Assembly: GCA_037783415.1 (NCBI GenBank)
Contig: JAZGTN010000178.1
Coordinates: forward strand, 930,001-994,000
Reading direction: 5' to 3'
Length of the DNA: 64,000 nucleotides
Origin: Leptasterias polaris
Taxonomy: Eukaryota > Echinodermata > Asteroidea > Forcipulatida > Asteriidae
Part shown: in pieces, positions 1 to 11,239 of the stretch
How positions within the stretch are numbered: the first letter of the stretch is position 1
How the letters are laid out: the number at the start of each line of letters is the position of its first letter
The notes under the pieces: generated by a model
Told to the model about the DNA's origin: nothing
Database searches by the model: none
What the model saw: only the letters and a program-made list of their open reading frames with translations
Translations under genes and position numbers: made by a program

Positions 1-792
1 TAATAATAATAATAACCAAGTGGATAACCCTTTGGCTTCTTGTCGTTATATAATAAATACCCCACATGCATTGAATGGCAATCCAGACACGTGTGAAAAT
101 TGATTCAGTGGCTAGAGCGCCCTCTGTAGTTAGAATTTGGGGCAGCCGTAATCTTGATTTTATTCGATTTTGAGCTTAATAAAATTAACATTCTCACACA
201 ACAAAAATAATAATAACATAATATTGTCTTTTGCTCCACCAAAATACTACCATATTTCGAGGGAAAGATATGACTTCGAAGGAAATAGAGGAAACATTTC
301 CGTTCCCTGCCACCACTTTTTCACGGCATTCGTTATGAATAAAATAGTATCTAAATTACTCCAGTCAAAATGAGATATTCCTCTTAAATGAGTGAAAAGT
401 GGCAGCACGATACGGACCTTTTTCCGAAATAAATACTGATAGGGAATTAAATATTATTTCAAGTGGACGAAATTACATTTTGGATGAACGAAATAATAGT
501 TTAACAAATGATTTAGATTTTAATTTGTTTCTGTAGCTATCGCTCTAGGGGCTCAAAAGCAATGTTTCATTTCACCCAAAATATCAGTATTTCCATACCA
601 TAACAAAGCAAAATGATATCCTGAGTCGAGTTTAAAAAAAAGGGGGGGATTCATAAGTGTCTAGTTACTGCATCATTTTAGAGCATAAAATTGCATGTTA
701 TTTGACCCAAATTCGGTAAAAATGCTGGACCTACCCCTGTGAGTTTTCAATATGAATGAGTGATTCCCTACCCGGCCCGGGCAATATCATAT

Positions 793-816
793 CCCCCCCC
801 CCCCCCCCCCCCCCCC
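793..816. repeat. Poly-C tract (C24)
   Basis: This is a run of 24 C. A second C15 run at 1569-1583 lies in the same local context ('...tgatt..ctacccgg..catat'), so the two are a diverged direct duplication inside the foldback element. Run lengths in such tracts are unreliable in assemblies. Confidence 0.8.
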
Positions 817-825
817 TAATTAGGG

Positions 826-988
826 AATAACAGTGTGGGTAGCCGGTCTTCACTGCGTGGTATGGCTGGGGTGGTGGCTGGCCGCTGTAATGGACCGAGC
901 CGAAGGCGAGGTCCATTAACAGCGGCCAGCCACCAACCAAGGTCATTACCACGCAGTGAAGACCGGCTACCCACACTGTTTTGTTATT
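826..988. repeat. Large hairpin with ~65-bp arms
   Basis: Arms 826-896 and 910-988 are nearly perfect reverse complements, running from 'aataacagtgtggg' to 'gtaatggacc' on the left. The loop is about 13 bases (897-909). It sits inside the foldback element, directly after a C24 tract. It may be a small palindromic element inserted into the larger one. Confidence 0.85.
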
Positions 989-2165
989 GCCATTAATAAA
1001 TACCTTTAACGAAGAAAAAGGGTAGTAATCATCAGAATTTGTGATTTTTCTTTCCCTGTAAATTTTGGAAATAATCCACTCATGTTCAGGGGCCATTCTT
1101 TTGGCTGTTCAACTTTTGCGTGGCTCCTAGTCCCCTGCACTTAATTAATTATATCAGAAATGGAGAGAAATGACTATTATGTGCATATTTTGAAGAACCA
1201 GACTTTTAAAGTAACAGCACTATAAATAGAAACACTTTGGTTGGTGTACGGCTTTATGCTTTGCATTACCTTGGCTTCTTGCATGTACCAGCTACCAAAA
1301 TGATACATTGTCTGCGCGTTTATGCATACGCGTGGTATGCACGAACACGCGTGGTATGCGCGTACACGCGGCACCATCCTGTTCTCGTAAAAATAACCAA
1401 AAACAATACGCGCAAAGAAACAGATTTGATAGTTTCCGCACAGCAAGCACGGTGCAAAACGAACTTTTACACAACATTGTGCTTGTTTAGGGGCCATTTA
1501 TTTGCTAGTTTACAGAGCCGGTCTTTTATCAATATGAATGAGTGATTTCCTACCCGGCAATGTCATATCCCCCCCCCCCCCCCTAAAAATTAATAAATAA
1601 GTAAATAACCAACATTTCTCAAAATATACCTTCATCAAGAAAAGTTGATTTAACATGTTATGGAAGTTGTGATATTTTGGGAGGAATATAACTGCTTTTG
1701 AGCCCCCTGAGCGATAGGTGCAGAAACAAATTAAAATCTAAATTGTCATTTCGTCCCCTTGAAATATTGTAGTATTTTGGTGGAGTAAAATAAGTTATTA
1801 TTTTAGGAAATATTTCCGTATCCTGCCACCACCTTTTCACTAATTTTTACCAAAAGGAATATATCATTTTAGTAAATTAGATACTATTATATTTCATAAC
1901 GAATGAAAAAGTGGTGACAGGATACGGAAATGTTTCCTTATTTTATTATTATGTTTGTTGTGTGAGAACGAAATAATCCACTCCATGTTAATTAAGCTCG
2001 ATATTATTATCTCTGCATTAAAATTGAAAACAAGAAAGATGACGGCTGCCCCAAATTATTACTACAGAGGGCGCTCTAGCCACCGAATCAACTTTTGTAG
2101 ACACATGAGGAGGCTCTATAATTATCAACAAGAAGCCAAATTTAATGTTATCTACTTGGTTGGAT

Positions 2166-2183
2166 CATGGAGGTACCTCCATG
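2166..2183. repeat. 18-bp perfect palindrome
   Basis: CATGGAGGTACCTCCATG is self-complementary and lies immediately outside the right end of the foldback element. The half-site CATGGAGGTA recurs in the hairpin at 2636-2667. Confidence 0.8.
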
Positions 2184-3330
2184 GCTGGATGGGACAAATT
2201 CTCTGGCAACTGCTGGATCTGGACTGACGGAAAAAGGGTTGAGTAGATGCTCGGAACGGACACCCTCCCTCCCCCCATCCCACTCAACCACCACCAGTCC
2301 TGTATCATGTTTTACTATGCGAGACTGACTCTGTGGGGCTGGGGGGAGAGTGCACGCAAAGTTTTGTAAACTGCACATTGGACTTGCGACAACAACCACG
2401 CACCGTAGAAAGGACCCATCGACCTGTAGGCTGTGTGTGTAGGGAGTTCGTTGGTGGTTTCTAGCGGCCGGCTGCCATGACGGATTTGTTATGGCCTATA
2501 AAAAAGTATACTCCTATCCTAAAAATACAGTTTGTCGCTGTTCAGAACTGTGACAATGGGTAAACTTGAATTTGGTAGCTGCTAGAAATGAATGAAAGTT
2601 ACGACCTTCAGCAGCCTCACTTGAGTTGAGTTGACCATGGAGGTAGAACCCTATTTCTACCTCCATGAGTATGACACACGCGGGTTTGAGTGTGGCTTGC
2701 CTTCCAAGTTCCATGTCTTCATGCAGTGAATGCGGGGACCCATCATATACAGTCCGGCGAAGGTGAACTTTTACAACATCGGTGGTAAGCAAAATTTCTG
2801 TACATTTGTGCATTTATTCTTCAAAAAGTGAAAAAAGAAAAAACCGTTTGTTTCTCGTCAGGATTTCAGGCCATTTTTAAAATGCATGAAAATGTTCAAT
2901 GTTTATTTAAACAAATTATTCCTAATACTATTACTGTAATAATAGTAATATACTACTTTACTAGTTTTATATTGGAAGATTTTTTTCAAATACAAATACA
3001 ATGAAGGGGAAAGTGCCCTAAAGGAAATTGCACTGCATGTAAATAAATAACATTATGTGTGACTGAGTGGGTATAGTTGCGATAATCGTACACCTGTAAT
3101 TCTTTATGGATTGTATTTTAATCCAATTTGATGATTTCATGATAAAAAGGGCTCCAAATTTGCGAGAACAATGGTGTTTCATCATTCTTACGCATTTTGT
3201 TATCTACATGTAGTCGCATACCCAGACCCTCATAACAAAACATATGGCACAGTCGTGTGGTAACCAGTCTAGATTTAACAAGAACGATTGCTCCCGCGAA
3301 TGCTCAAAAGTGGTCAGAAATAAATGCATA
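2184..3330. other. Non-coding stretch
   Basis: Apart from the hairpin at 2636-2667 I see no supported gene, element end or RNA here. Open frames are short and composition-driven. Confidence 0.5.
2636..2667. repeat. Hairpin, 13-bp perfect arms
   Basis: CATGGAGGTAGAA (2636-2648) pairs with TTCTACCTCCATG (2655-2667) across a 6-base loop. It shares its half-site with the palindrome at 2166. No gene is evident around it. Confidence 0.8.
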
Positions 3331-3355
3331 TGGGTCACTCCATGAAGTTCGGGCA
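3331..3355. repeat. Left terminal inverted repeat
   Basis: It pairs with 10621-10645 with one mismatch (G versus A at the 14th base). Confidence 0.75.
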
Positions 3356-3789
3356 CAAAGTGTGACATAAAGACCAACATTTCAGAAGTGTTCTTTTCCC
3401 CTCTTTTTCCCACTTTTAGGTACTCCAAGTGTTCTAGCTTAAGAAATGAAAAGAGATTAATTTCTAAAATTTTATCAAAAATAGCCATAGTGGCTCAAAA
3501 AATTGTGTTATTTCAAGAAATACTGATGCTACATGGACACCATTTTAGATTTGCTTATCATTTACTTATAAAAAAATTCATATTTCTTGTAATGTTTTTG
3601 TTGGTTGATGAACTACCCGAGACCATAAACACACAAAAGTAAACCAATGTGTCATATCTAGACATGAATTATAATAACGAGACATCATTTATTAACTCAT
3701 TAATGTTCTGGCTCGTCAGAAAGTGCCAATGTGTATTAGAGTTTTACTTAAAAAGTTAATATAAACAGATATCAACTGTTAAGTACTGG

Positions 3790-4340
3790 CAAGTATTTAA
3801 GAAACTGTTAATTTCAACATTGTTTAACCATTAACTATGTATGCAGAACATGTTAAGTACATGCCTTGTACAGTAAAAATTGCTGCTGATGCTACATGGA
3901 CGCCGTGTCCTGTAGCATTGGGACTATAAGACGTATTCACTCTGATAATTATGAAATGCTCTGTCCAGTTTATCAATGTTGCTGAAAGTATTGAAGAAAC
4001 TAAACATCAACATCATTTAACTATTAACTATAAGTATGCAGAACACATTTATTTATGTCTGGTACAGTAAAATGTGTTGCTGATGCTACATGGACACCGT
4101 GTCATGTAGCATTGGCAACATAACACCTGTTAATTCTGAAATACTCTGTCCAGTTTATCAATGTTGCTGAAGGTATTAAAGAAACTAAACATCAACATCA
4201 TTTAACTATTAACTATAAGTATGCAGAACACATTTATTTATGTCTGGTACAGTAAAATTTGTTGCTGATGCTACATGGACACCGTGCATTGGCAACATAA
4301 CACCTGTTAATTCTGAAATACTGTATCAATGTTGCTAAAG
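3790..4340. repeat. Three ~190-bp subterminal tandem repeats with internal palindromes
   Basis: The phrase GCTGATGCTACATGGA recurs at 3885, 4079 and 4264 (spacing 194 and 185). Around it the whole unit repeats: 'agaaactaaacatcaac', 'ttaactataagtatgcag', 'ggtacagtaaaat'. In unit 2 ATGCTACATGGACAC is followed by GTGTCATGTAGCAT, an almost perfect inverted pair. The region lies just inside the left TIR and probably serves as transposase-binding subterminal sequence (inference). Confidence 0.75.
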
Positions 4341-4839
4341 GTAAGGAGACTGCAATGATCTACATACAGTTGAACATCACTATTGATAGAATCTACCCCA
4401 ATTGTGCTGCAGATGATTAAAATGATTATAATGATTCTGTTTTTCAGCCACAGTAAACTCTTTGACAAGGCGTTCCTGATATTTACTACACCTTTCTGTT
4501 CTTGAAGTCGTATTTTTGTGACCACATAACCTTGTGTACCTTGAGTTAGTGACATGTGTTTCAAAGCAAATTTCAAATTCAAACCTCAATAAATTTGTAT
4601 AAGCAATGAATGATTTACAATAAATTTGATTTAAAAACTTGTTTGTGTTGTAATTGTTTTCTACACAAAGATTGTAGTTATAGGATTCAGTTAAATTCTC
4701 ATGTTTGTAGGGGTGAATGTGCTCTCCAATCACTGAATAGAAATTGAACTAATCCATTTCATAATCAACTACATCACACTGCAGAGAAACTTACTACATC
4801 AATTAACATCAAAATGGGGTTAGACACAGACATGAAGGG

Positions 4840-4905
4840 GATTTGAGCTAGTGACCTCTGGACTACTGTGCCAGCGTTCTATCAACTGAGCCACCAAGGT
4901 GTATT
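4840..4905 (-). repeat. tRNA-derived SINE fragment
   Basis: On the minus strand 'tggctcagttgatagaacg' resembles a Pol III A box and 'ggtcactagctcaaatcc' a degenerate B box, spaced as in a tRNA. Neither an acceptor stem nor a SINE tail is visible, so this is only a head fragment. Confidence 0.5.
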
Positions 4906-5076
4906 TGACAGTCTTCCAATTAGTCACTACTCTTGTTCAATGGACACTATTCAGAAACTGTAAACCTGTACGCGCCATTTGGCCAGCCATATCTTCTCCA
5001 AGTAATCCTGATTGCAACTTTTCAAGTTTGCACCATGTGGGCTTTGAGCTTCTAGCAACCATCCCTTGAATAAAGA

Positions 5077-8000
5077 TTATTTTAGTGTGATTTTACAGAC
5101 AGCAGCTAGTTCAACTTTCTGTATATCTTCTGGTGAGAATACAAACTGGTTCCCGCCACGGTGGTTTCGGAGTGCAGGTGGATTGACTGAGCACAGGACG
5201 TCACTGATGGGATGAGTGAACAGCGCCTCCTCAAATTTATAGTAGCCATCACCTGATCCACCGACCTTGCACATGAACTTCAACACGACCTCGTCATCCT
5301 CTGATTTGTCCATCACCTACATAGCAATTTAAAAAAAAGTTTAAGTTAAATTCATTGATTTGTTTGTATACTATCAAGTACACAAAAATTATACAGGCAA
5401 TAACTTACCATAGCCATGTAACTGATTGAAGAATCTGTACCCTTTCGCTGAGCCTGATTGTCAAACTTAACAGCAACATATCCACCAACCACAATATCCC
5501 TGCAATGCAAAATACAGGGGACATGAATTTTGCATACAGTTTGTAATACACTTATAAGCTTAAGAGCATACCACAGTTAATTGTGATTGTCAAAAACATT
5601 TGCACATGGTAACGAATTGTATGCTGTTGCTAATAAACTGGTGCTATTCTCAGTGGTTTCCGTCTGTTCAGGAAGAGATGACTGTAGTGTCACTGCAGAG
5701 AACAACCTGTAGTAGAGTTAAGGGTTATTGAGTGTATTTCTATTTAAGGGGGAAAACAAAAATAAGCAAACTTGTTAATCTATTTTAAGTGCTTGACTTA
5801 CTGTTCTGTTGGAAACAAAGCAGTTCCATGTCTAACAGTTGCTGCCTCTTCAGGAGCAAATTCCTGTGGTGTTGCTGCTGAGGAAGTTCTGTGGGTAGGT
5901 CAGTGGTAAAGTTAAGTGTAGTGTATTGAGTCTATTATCAAGGGGAAAACACTTATAAACAAACGGGTGTGAAGTTTGTTTACTTTATTTTTAAGCGCTT
6001 GACTTACTGTTCTGTTGCAAACGTAGTGTTGCCATGTCCAACAGTTGCTGCCTGTTCAGGGACAGATGTCGTTGCCACTGCAGAGGAGGACTTATCCTGG
6101 GATTGAGTCTTTACAACGCGAGCTTGGACGTAAGGTTTCACATACAGAGAATTGTCACACTTTCCTGTGTCTTCAATACATGACGGGCAAAAGCAAGAAA
6201 GGCTCCTGACTGCAATTAATTCAGGTTTAACTGACACTGCACTGTGGATTTGTCGTGTTCCTTTGACTGTTGTTGATGTTTGACGATCTCTGTTTCTTAT
6301 TATTTCACTCGTTTCTATGAAGAAGACATCTCGTCGGAAGTGATAGCACTTATCAGGGTCTTCTTCATTAGGCTTCGGGAGAGTGGCATTCCCTTTAGCA
6401 AACACAAACATGTCGTGTGCATTTCGTATTATTGCAGTGCCAGCCATTACAGCATCTGTTGCTAGTCGCTTCATCACACCACTCTCTCCATCACTTGGCC
6501 CTTTTCCGTGACGTGAGCCGAAAAACTCGTGTTGGAATGCAACCCTATAATCAAGTGACCCATATGAGATATCCAAGAATGGTCCTCTCGACTTATATTG
6601 ACAGGAGGCTCCATCTGAGAAGCGGACAATCTTGGTAATAGATGGCAACCTGGTCTGAAGATGATGCACTGCTACTTGTGTGAACTTATTCACGGCGTGG
6701 TAATCATGAGTGTTATCTGGAGAAATCATTACCAGCGAATAGGTTGCAGCTTTACCACACTTTGGGCACTTGTAGGCTGCCACAATAGGGTGCAAGGTGG
6801 TGGATTCATACCCCCAATGAACACTTTGGACTTCATCTTGGTATCTACAGGCATAATTCTCTGCAAAGTCGCACACCAATATAACCCATCCATCTGGTGG
6901 ATTTCTGGAAATACATGAATACTGTGCGCTTTGCCATGATGCTGTAAACAAGTGCTGAGCGAATGGCTGAGCTTCACCCTCCATTTCCTTGACCAGGCTT
7001 GTGATGTCAGCTTGTTTTGTTTGCAGAGTCATCTTAGAAGTTGTTTTGCCTTTTACAATCTTGGTCTCCCTCTCCCATTTCCGCCATGTGACAAGACTTT
7101 CTTCATGTGCAACTGTTTCCGCATAATGTGAGATATTCTTTACTCCACATTCAGCGCACTTTCTCTGAATGCACTCAAGCTGGTGGTATGTGCTGTCCCC
7201 TTTGTTGCATAATGTGATTTCATTCAGCTTGTGGGCACTAGAGAATGGTGATGATTGGTGATGGCTATGTGCATACTTGTTGAGGGCAGCTATTTTTAAC
7301 TCGAGGTTGGCACAGTACTCACAAAGGCATCCTCGATATTTTATAGCACTTCTCAATTTGATGTGAGGTTGGCGCATTGATGTGAACTTAGATAGTCCCA
7401 GTTGGATGTTTGGGTTCTCCTTCCGGAAATTGGTGTAGAGAGTTTTAATTGGTAGGCTAAGGAAACCAGCTGCTTTGTGTGTTTTCTTGCTGACATACTT
7501 TTTGTCTGGGAGCACCACACTATTCTTTTCATAGAAGTTGTGAACAGTATCCTCAATTTGTGCAGAGACTTTTCTTTTGTGTATTTTTGTTTTGTGTTGT
7601 AGTAGCTTTGGGGTAACCCTGAAGGCTTTGCAAACTTGACTTTGAAGTCTGTACTTCTTGGTAAGCCTCAGGGTGACGGAAAGTTTTCTCTTGAGTTCCA
7701 GATCTTTTTTGCGACGAGACTTTCGCAAGCTTGCCACTTGCTCTGCTAAGTCTTCAGATACATGGGCTGCCCAGTTACGACCACTTCTTATTCCAATTTC
7801 TTCAAGGAGTTTCTTTTTCCGAGGTGATGCCTTTGTAACCAAATCCGACAGTGTTGCAGTGTAAACTATAGGATTTTTCGAGATGGATGACCGAGCTCTG
7901 GATAGACGTTTTCGTTCTGCTGCTGTCGTCTTTAGCTTATTTTTCTCTTGTTCAAGCTTTGTCCACTCTTCCATCAGCCTCTGTTCTTCTTGCTGCAGTT

Positions 8001-8577
8001 TCTCTTTCTCCATTGCTCTTATGTGCTCCATTTCTTTTCTTTTGTGTGCTAGGTTAAGCAGTGCTTTTTTTTCTAGCATCCTCTTGTTACGACGTTTTGC
8101 ATTTATTGCTTTTCTTTGTTTTTTTGTCATGTTGACTCTCCTCAATCTCTGGCGGGTAGCATCTTTCGCCTTCAACTGTTTTTCTTTCTCGGTGTCTGCT
8201 CTTGTTCTATGACTCTTTGCATTTCTACCTGCCTTCCCTCTTTCTTTCTCTTTCTTTTCTTTCTCCATTTTTTCTAATCTTTTCCTTGCTCTGTATTCTT
8301 TCATTCTGGCTGCATGTTTTGCTCTTTCTTCTTTTTTTAGTTCTTCATTTTCCGGAAGATCTAACATCATTTGTTTCTCCAACCGACGCAGTCGAGCTGT
8401 TGCAGCATCTTGTTTTTTAAATGCGTCATATTGTTTAGGGTTATCTTTCCTTAGCTTTTGGCGCCAACTTTTTTTATTTGGCTTTCCTTCTCCCTCAATG
8501 CAGTTTGTGGCATCTTCAGCTAAATGGAAGCTTCGCAGTCGTAGCTTGAACTTGAAGTTTCTTAAGGGGGTTGTCAT
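5077..8577 (-). CDS. DDE-like transposase candidate, spliced, ~995 aa
   Basis: Predicted exons on the minus strand: 8577-6008, 5888-5802, 5499-5409 and 5316-5077. All have GT-AG borders and compatible phases (2, 2, 0). The start is the first ATG of the long frame. The N-terminal ~230 residues are a Lys/Glu/Arg-rich coiled coil. CxxC pairs follow mid-protein ('CLCEYC', 'KCAECG'). Acid-bearing blocks that could form an RNase H-fold triad are 'CDFAENYAC' (about residue 569), 'FSDGASCQYKSR' (about 655) and 'HGKGPSDGESG' (about 694). The last two exons encode a small C-terminal domain with 'GGYVAVKFD' and 'DVLCSVNPP'. I recognise these blocks from predicted proteins in aquatic animals but not a named family. 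The gene is the only one between the TIRs, and exon 1 has no frame break. An alternative reading is a domesticated host protein. Confidence 0.65.
5640..6095 (-). repeat. Triplicated exon segment within the transposase gene
   Basis: The end of exon 1 (about 6008-6095), exon 2 (5802-5888) and a third stretch (about 5640-5705) share the pattern 'SSAxxTxxxPEQAATVxHG..TEQ' and the donor context GAACAGTAAGTCAAG (first two). The third copy keeps an acceptor but has lost a clear donor. Exon 2 can splice directly to 5499 in phase, so the third copy is probably skipped. Confidence 0.55.
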
Positions 8578-8604
8578 TGTTCCCAAATTTAAATTCTGTC
8601 TCAA

Positions 8605-10620
8605 AGAAAAAAAAATATTGACAGGCTGAACATAGTGTCGCTACGATACGCCATAGAGCAAGGACCCGATACGCCAATACCTTTACGGATATTTTGTCAA
8701 GTACAGTACGCCATTCATTAGATCTTTTAACAATTCTTTCTGAACACAAGTCAGTAAAAATGCCAAGGTATTATTGAGGGTTTATAGCAGTAGGACTATC
8801 ATATATGACCCAAAAAGTGTCTATAATATATTTAAAATTGTTTAATTGAGAATAAAAAATCACTTGGTTGTTTAGTTTCCCCTTCAATAAATTCAAAACA
8901 GACTATACTGTAGTTTAGTAAGTAAATTGCATTGGCGACACTGCGTATTTTCTGGGAATCCCCCCCCCCCCCCGGCCCCACCCTCACCGCAATAATTGCA
9001 TAGCAACAGTTGCGTGCTTTCTACGATCATTTCCCTTTCTACATAAACAATCTTCACACATTTGCGCAATCTGCATATTGCGCAGAAGATTGTGCACAAT
9101 TTGCCCAAGGTATCAAGATTGTGCATATCCGTAGAATGCGCAATTGCGCAATTCCGTAGAATGCGCTCCACCAGCATCGCGATCGACTCACAACAGACAA
9201 TCCAATTTGGACATCGGATTTTTAGCGGTTTTTTTTTTTCGATAAATGTATCTGAAACTTTTATCAGACCACCATATTATGTGGCAACATATTCTCCGTA
9301 TCTCAATTGAGTTTACAGTATATTATAGAGGTTTTAGATGGATTATGGAGCAGTTGTTTTGGGATTTTAAATCTTTTGTTTAACCATAAATAAGGACCCC
9401 CGTACCGACGCTACTCTGACTGGACGTATACGTCCAAGAACGAAAACTAAGCATCAGTCGTCAGTAGGCCCTACGTCTGATATCATATCAAAATACAGGC
9501 AGTTTATCACCTTGATCATTAAATATATAATGACACCTTTTTATCTTACAGCACCACAGGTTTAAATTTAATTATTGTGAGCCTTGTATTAAAAAAAAAT
9601 ATATATATCCGAGCATCAGTCGTAGTACCATGTCCGATGCTACATGGACGACAGCGTCCCAATACACTCGACTTTGAAAGAACGAAGACCCAAAACCTAA
9701 TTCCAGTCTTTATACTGCTCACCGTGGCATCATTTTAATGCAAAAACGATAACACACACAACATAAATACTCACATTCGACGGTAGTATCCTTAAATATG
9801 TGTACCGTCCCCTAACTCCTGCACGACGCTACATTTGCACCTCGATGTCACCCGTGACGCGATAAGTTTGCACGGTCATAACTCGACACAAGATGCTTTT
9901 CGCGCGAAGAACTTTAGTTCATTGAATGACCCTCGACCCCGTTAGAAGCTGAGACACGTTCACTTTTTTGGAGGGGTGGTTTCTCCTTGGAGGTGTACGC
10001 AAACGTACCTCGACGCCACATGTTTAACACTGGACACCATCACGTAAGCTTATCATCCATCAGACGAAAACACATAATTTGGAGGAAGGACTTTTATTGG
10101 CACTTTCGCCCCACGTTTTAAGAGTTATACCCCGACAACTTCTGAACGTAATTAGTAGATACAATAATATTCTGGTCTAGCATTCGGTTGAATCATCACG
10201 ATGCTACAGATGAATTTTTCATGGACACCGCGCGTAGCGTCGAGTTGTGAATTTGTTAGATGAAATTCGGACAATAAGTTGAACCGAAACAAACTTGTTT
10301 GATGTTATAAAATTTACTACGTGTCCGATATGAATTAGTGTGGGTGAAATAGAGTGTTCAGTAGTTTTTCCAAAAGAATTGTTGACTTTATAAAACTTAC
10401 TTAATTAATGTCACATTTTTGAGTGAGAAATGCTGATGGATACCACTGATTTTTTTGATTTTTTTTTTTCGTAGAATATTTTTTGAAGTTAAAATTTTTT
10501 GTCTGAATTTCAGCTTTAGTTATTGTTCTTTAGAACAACAATCATTCATACATGTACTTGCGGGTTGTTTAATACAAAAAAAATTGATTAGAAAACTTTA
10601 AAAAGCACTGCTATGGCATT
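8605..10620. other. Non-coding 5' half of the 7.3-kb element
   Basis: This lies upstream of the transposase gene and presumably contains its promoter and first non-coding exon. It includes a C14 run (8960-8973), a patch of short repeats built on 'tgcgcaat' (9060-9170) and a copy of the subterminal motif near 9637. No protein gene is supported. Confidence 0.5.
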
Positions 10621-10645
10621 TGCCCGAACTTTATGGAGTGACCCA
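10621..10645. repeat. Right terminal inverted repeat
   Basis: It is the reverse complement of 3331-3355 with one mismatch. Confidence 0.75.
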
Positions 10646-10719
10646 CTTCCGGAAGCTACATGTAATACTCGGCCAATATTCATGAAAACTCATTATCATC
10701 AACAAAAATATATACTCAC

Positions 10720-11190
10720 CACATTTTCATGGAATATTTTAGCTTGTTCACAAAAAACTACAGATTGTTCAGGCTTCATTCTACAAAAATGACCGATATA
10801 GGATACCCTTGACGCACAAAAGGATATTTAACTGTAAAATGTAAGATTTTTTCTTTCAAATTTTATTTTGTTTTGTTGTATTTTGGGGAGGGATTGGGCT
10901 CGGAATTTGGTTTTCGACTTTCGGGCTTGTGAAAAATTGTCAGCAGCATGGTCAACTCAGCACATTTCCGTGGAATTTTTTAGCTTGTTCACAAAAAACT
11001 ACAGATTGGTCAGGCTTCATTCTACAAAAATGACCGATTTAGGATACCCTTAATGAACAAAAGAATTTTTAACTGTGAAATGTAAGATTTTTTCATTCTG
11101 TTTTTGTTTTGTTTTGTTGTATTTTGGGGGGTTACTTTGGGGGGATTGCGCTCGGAATGTTGTTCTCGAATTTCGGGCTAGTGAAAAATT
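10720..11190. repeat. ~235-bp tandem duplication
   Basis: 'tagcttgttcacaaaaaactacagattg' through 'gttttgttgtattttggggag' occurs first at about 10738-10895 and again from about 10979. The 'gctcggaat...tcgggct...gtgaaaaattgt' segment follows in both copies. The copies differ by scattered substitutions and a short insertion of T/G-rich sequence in copy 2. No coding content is apparent. Confidence 0.75.
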
Positions 11191-11239
11191 GTGCGGGCTA
11201 GTCAAACGTACAGCTGACTAGCCCGGCGAGCTAGTCAAG

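Larger units (their letters stand above)
14..2162. mobile_element. Foldback / long-TIR non-autonomous DNA element
   Basis: The left ~600 bases reappear as a diverged reverse complement at the right (about 1655-2162). The outermost match is AACCAAGTGGATAA (about 15) against its complement near 2150. Matched blocks continue inward: the 'cttcttgt' block; 'gcgccctctgta' near 120 and its complement near 2066; the 'tgccaccac' block near 308 and near 1824; and 'gctcaaaagca' near 551 with its complement near 1690. The arms contain indels but stay collinear. No transposase ORF is visible between them. The centre holds a strong hairpin, poly-C tracts and a direct repeat ('caatatgaatgagtgatt' near 749 and 1531). 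This fits a foldback element or large MITE. I cannot assign a superfamily and see no clear target duplication because the left edge is at the window boundary. Confidence 0.7.
3331..10645 (-). mobile_element. 7.3-kb DNA transposon with 25-bp TIRs and one spliced gene
   Basis: The 25 bases at 3331-3355 (start TGGGTCACTCCAT) match the reverse complement of 10621-10645 at 24 of 25 positions. Between them lies a single minus-strand gene (5077-8577) encoding a DDE-like protein. Both flanks contain the motif GATGCTACATGGAC: near 3523, 3885, 4079 and 4264 on the left, and near 9637 on the right, with weaker forms near 10200 and 10430. Short TIRs, subterminal repeats and one long gene are what an autonomous cut-and-paste element would have. 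I could not find a clean target duplication, so the exact ends may be off by a few bases. The superfamily is not identified. Confidence 0.7.

Noticed and set aside
1237..1545. Small ORFs around the 'acgcgtggtatgc' repeats
   Set aside because: Overlapping frames on both strands with no domain. The local tandem motif explains the open frames.
7658..8420. Hydrophobic plus-strand frames opposite the transposase N-terminus
   Set aside because: They are the complement of Lys/Glu-rich coiled-coil codons, which reads as Phe/Leu/Ser; not independent membrane proteins.
9060..9170. Cluster of 'tgcgcaat' motifs as a regulatory array
   Set aside because: Similar short sequence occurs near 51060, but spacing is irregular and there is no associated gene. 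It could be simple-sequence drift.
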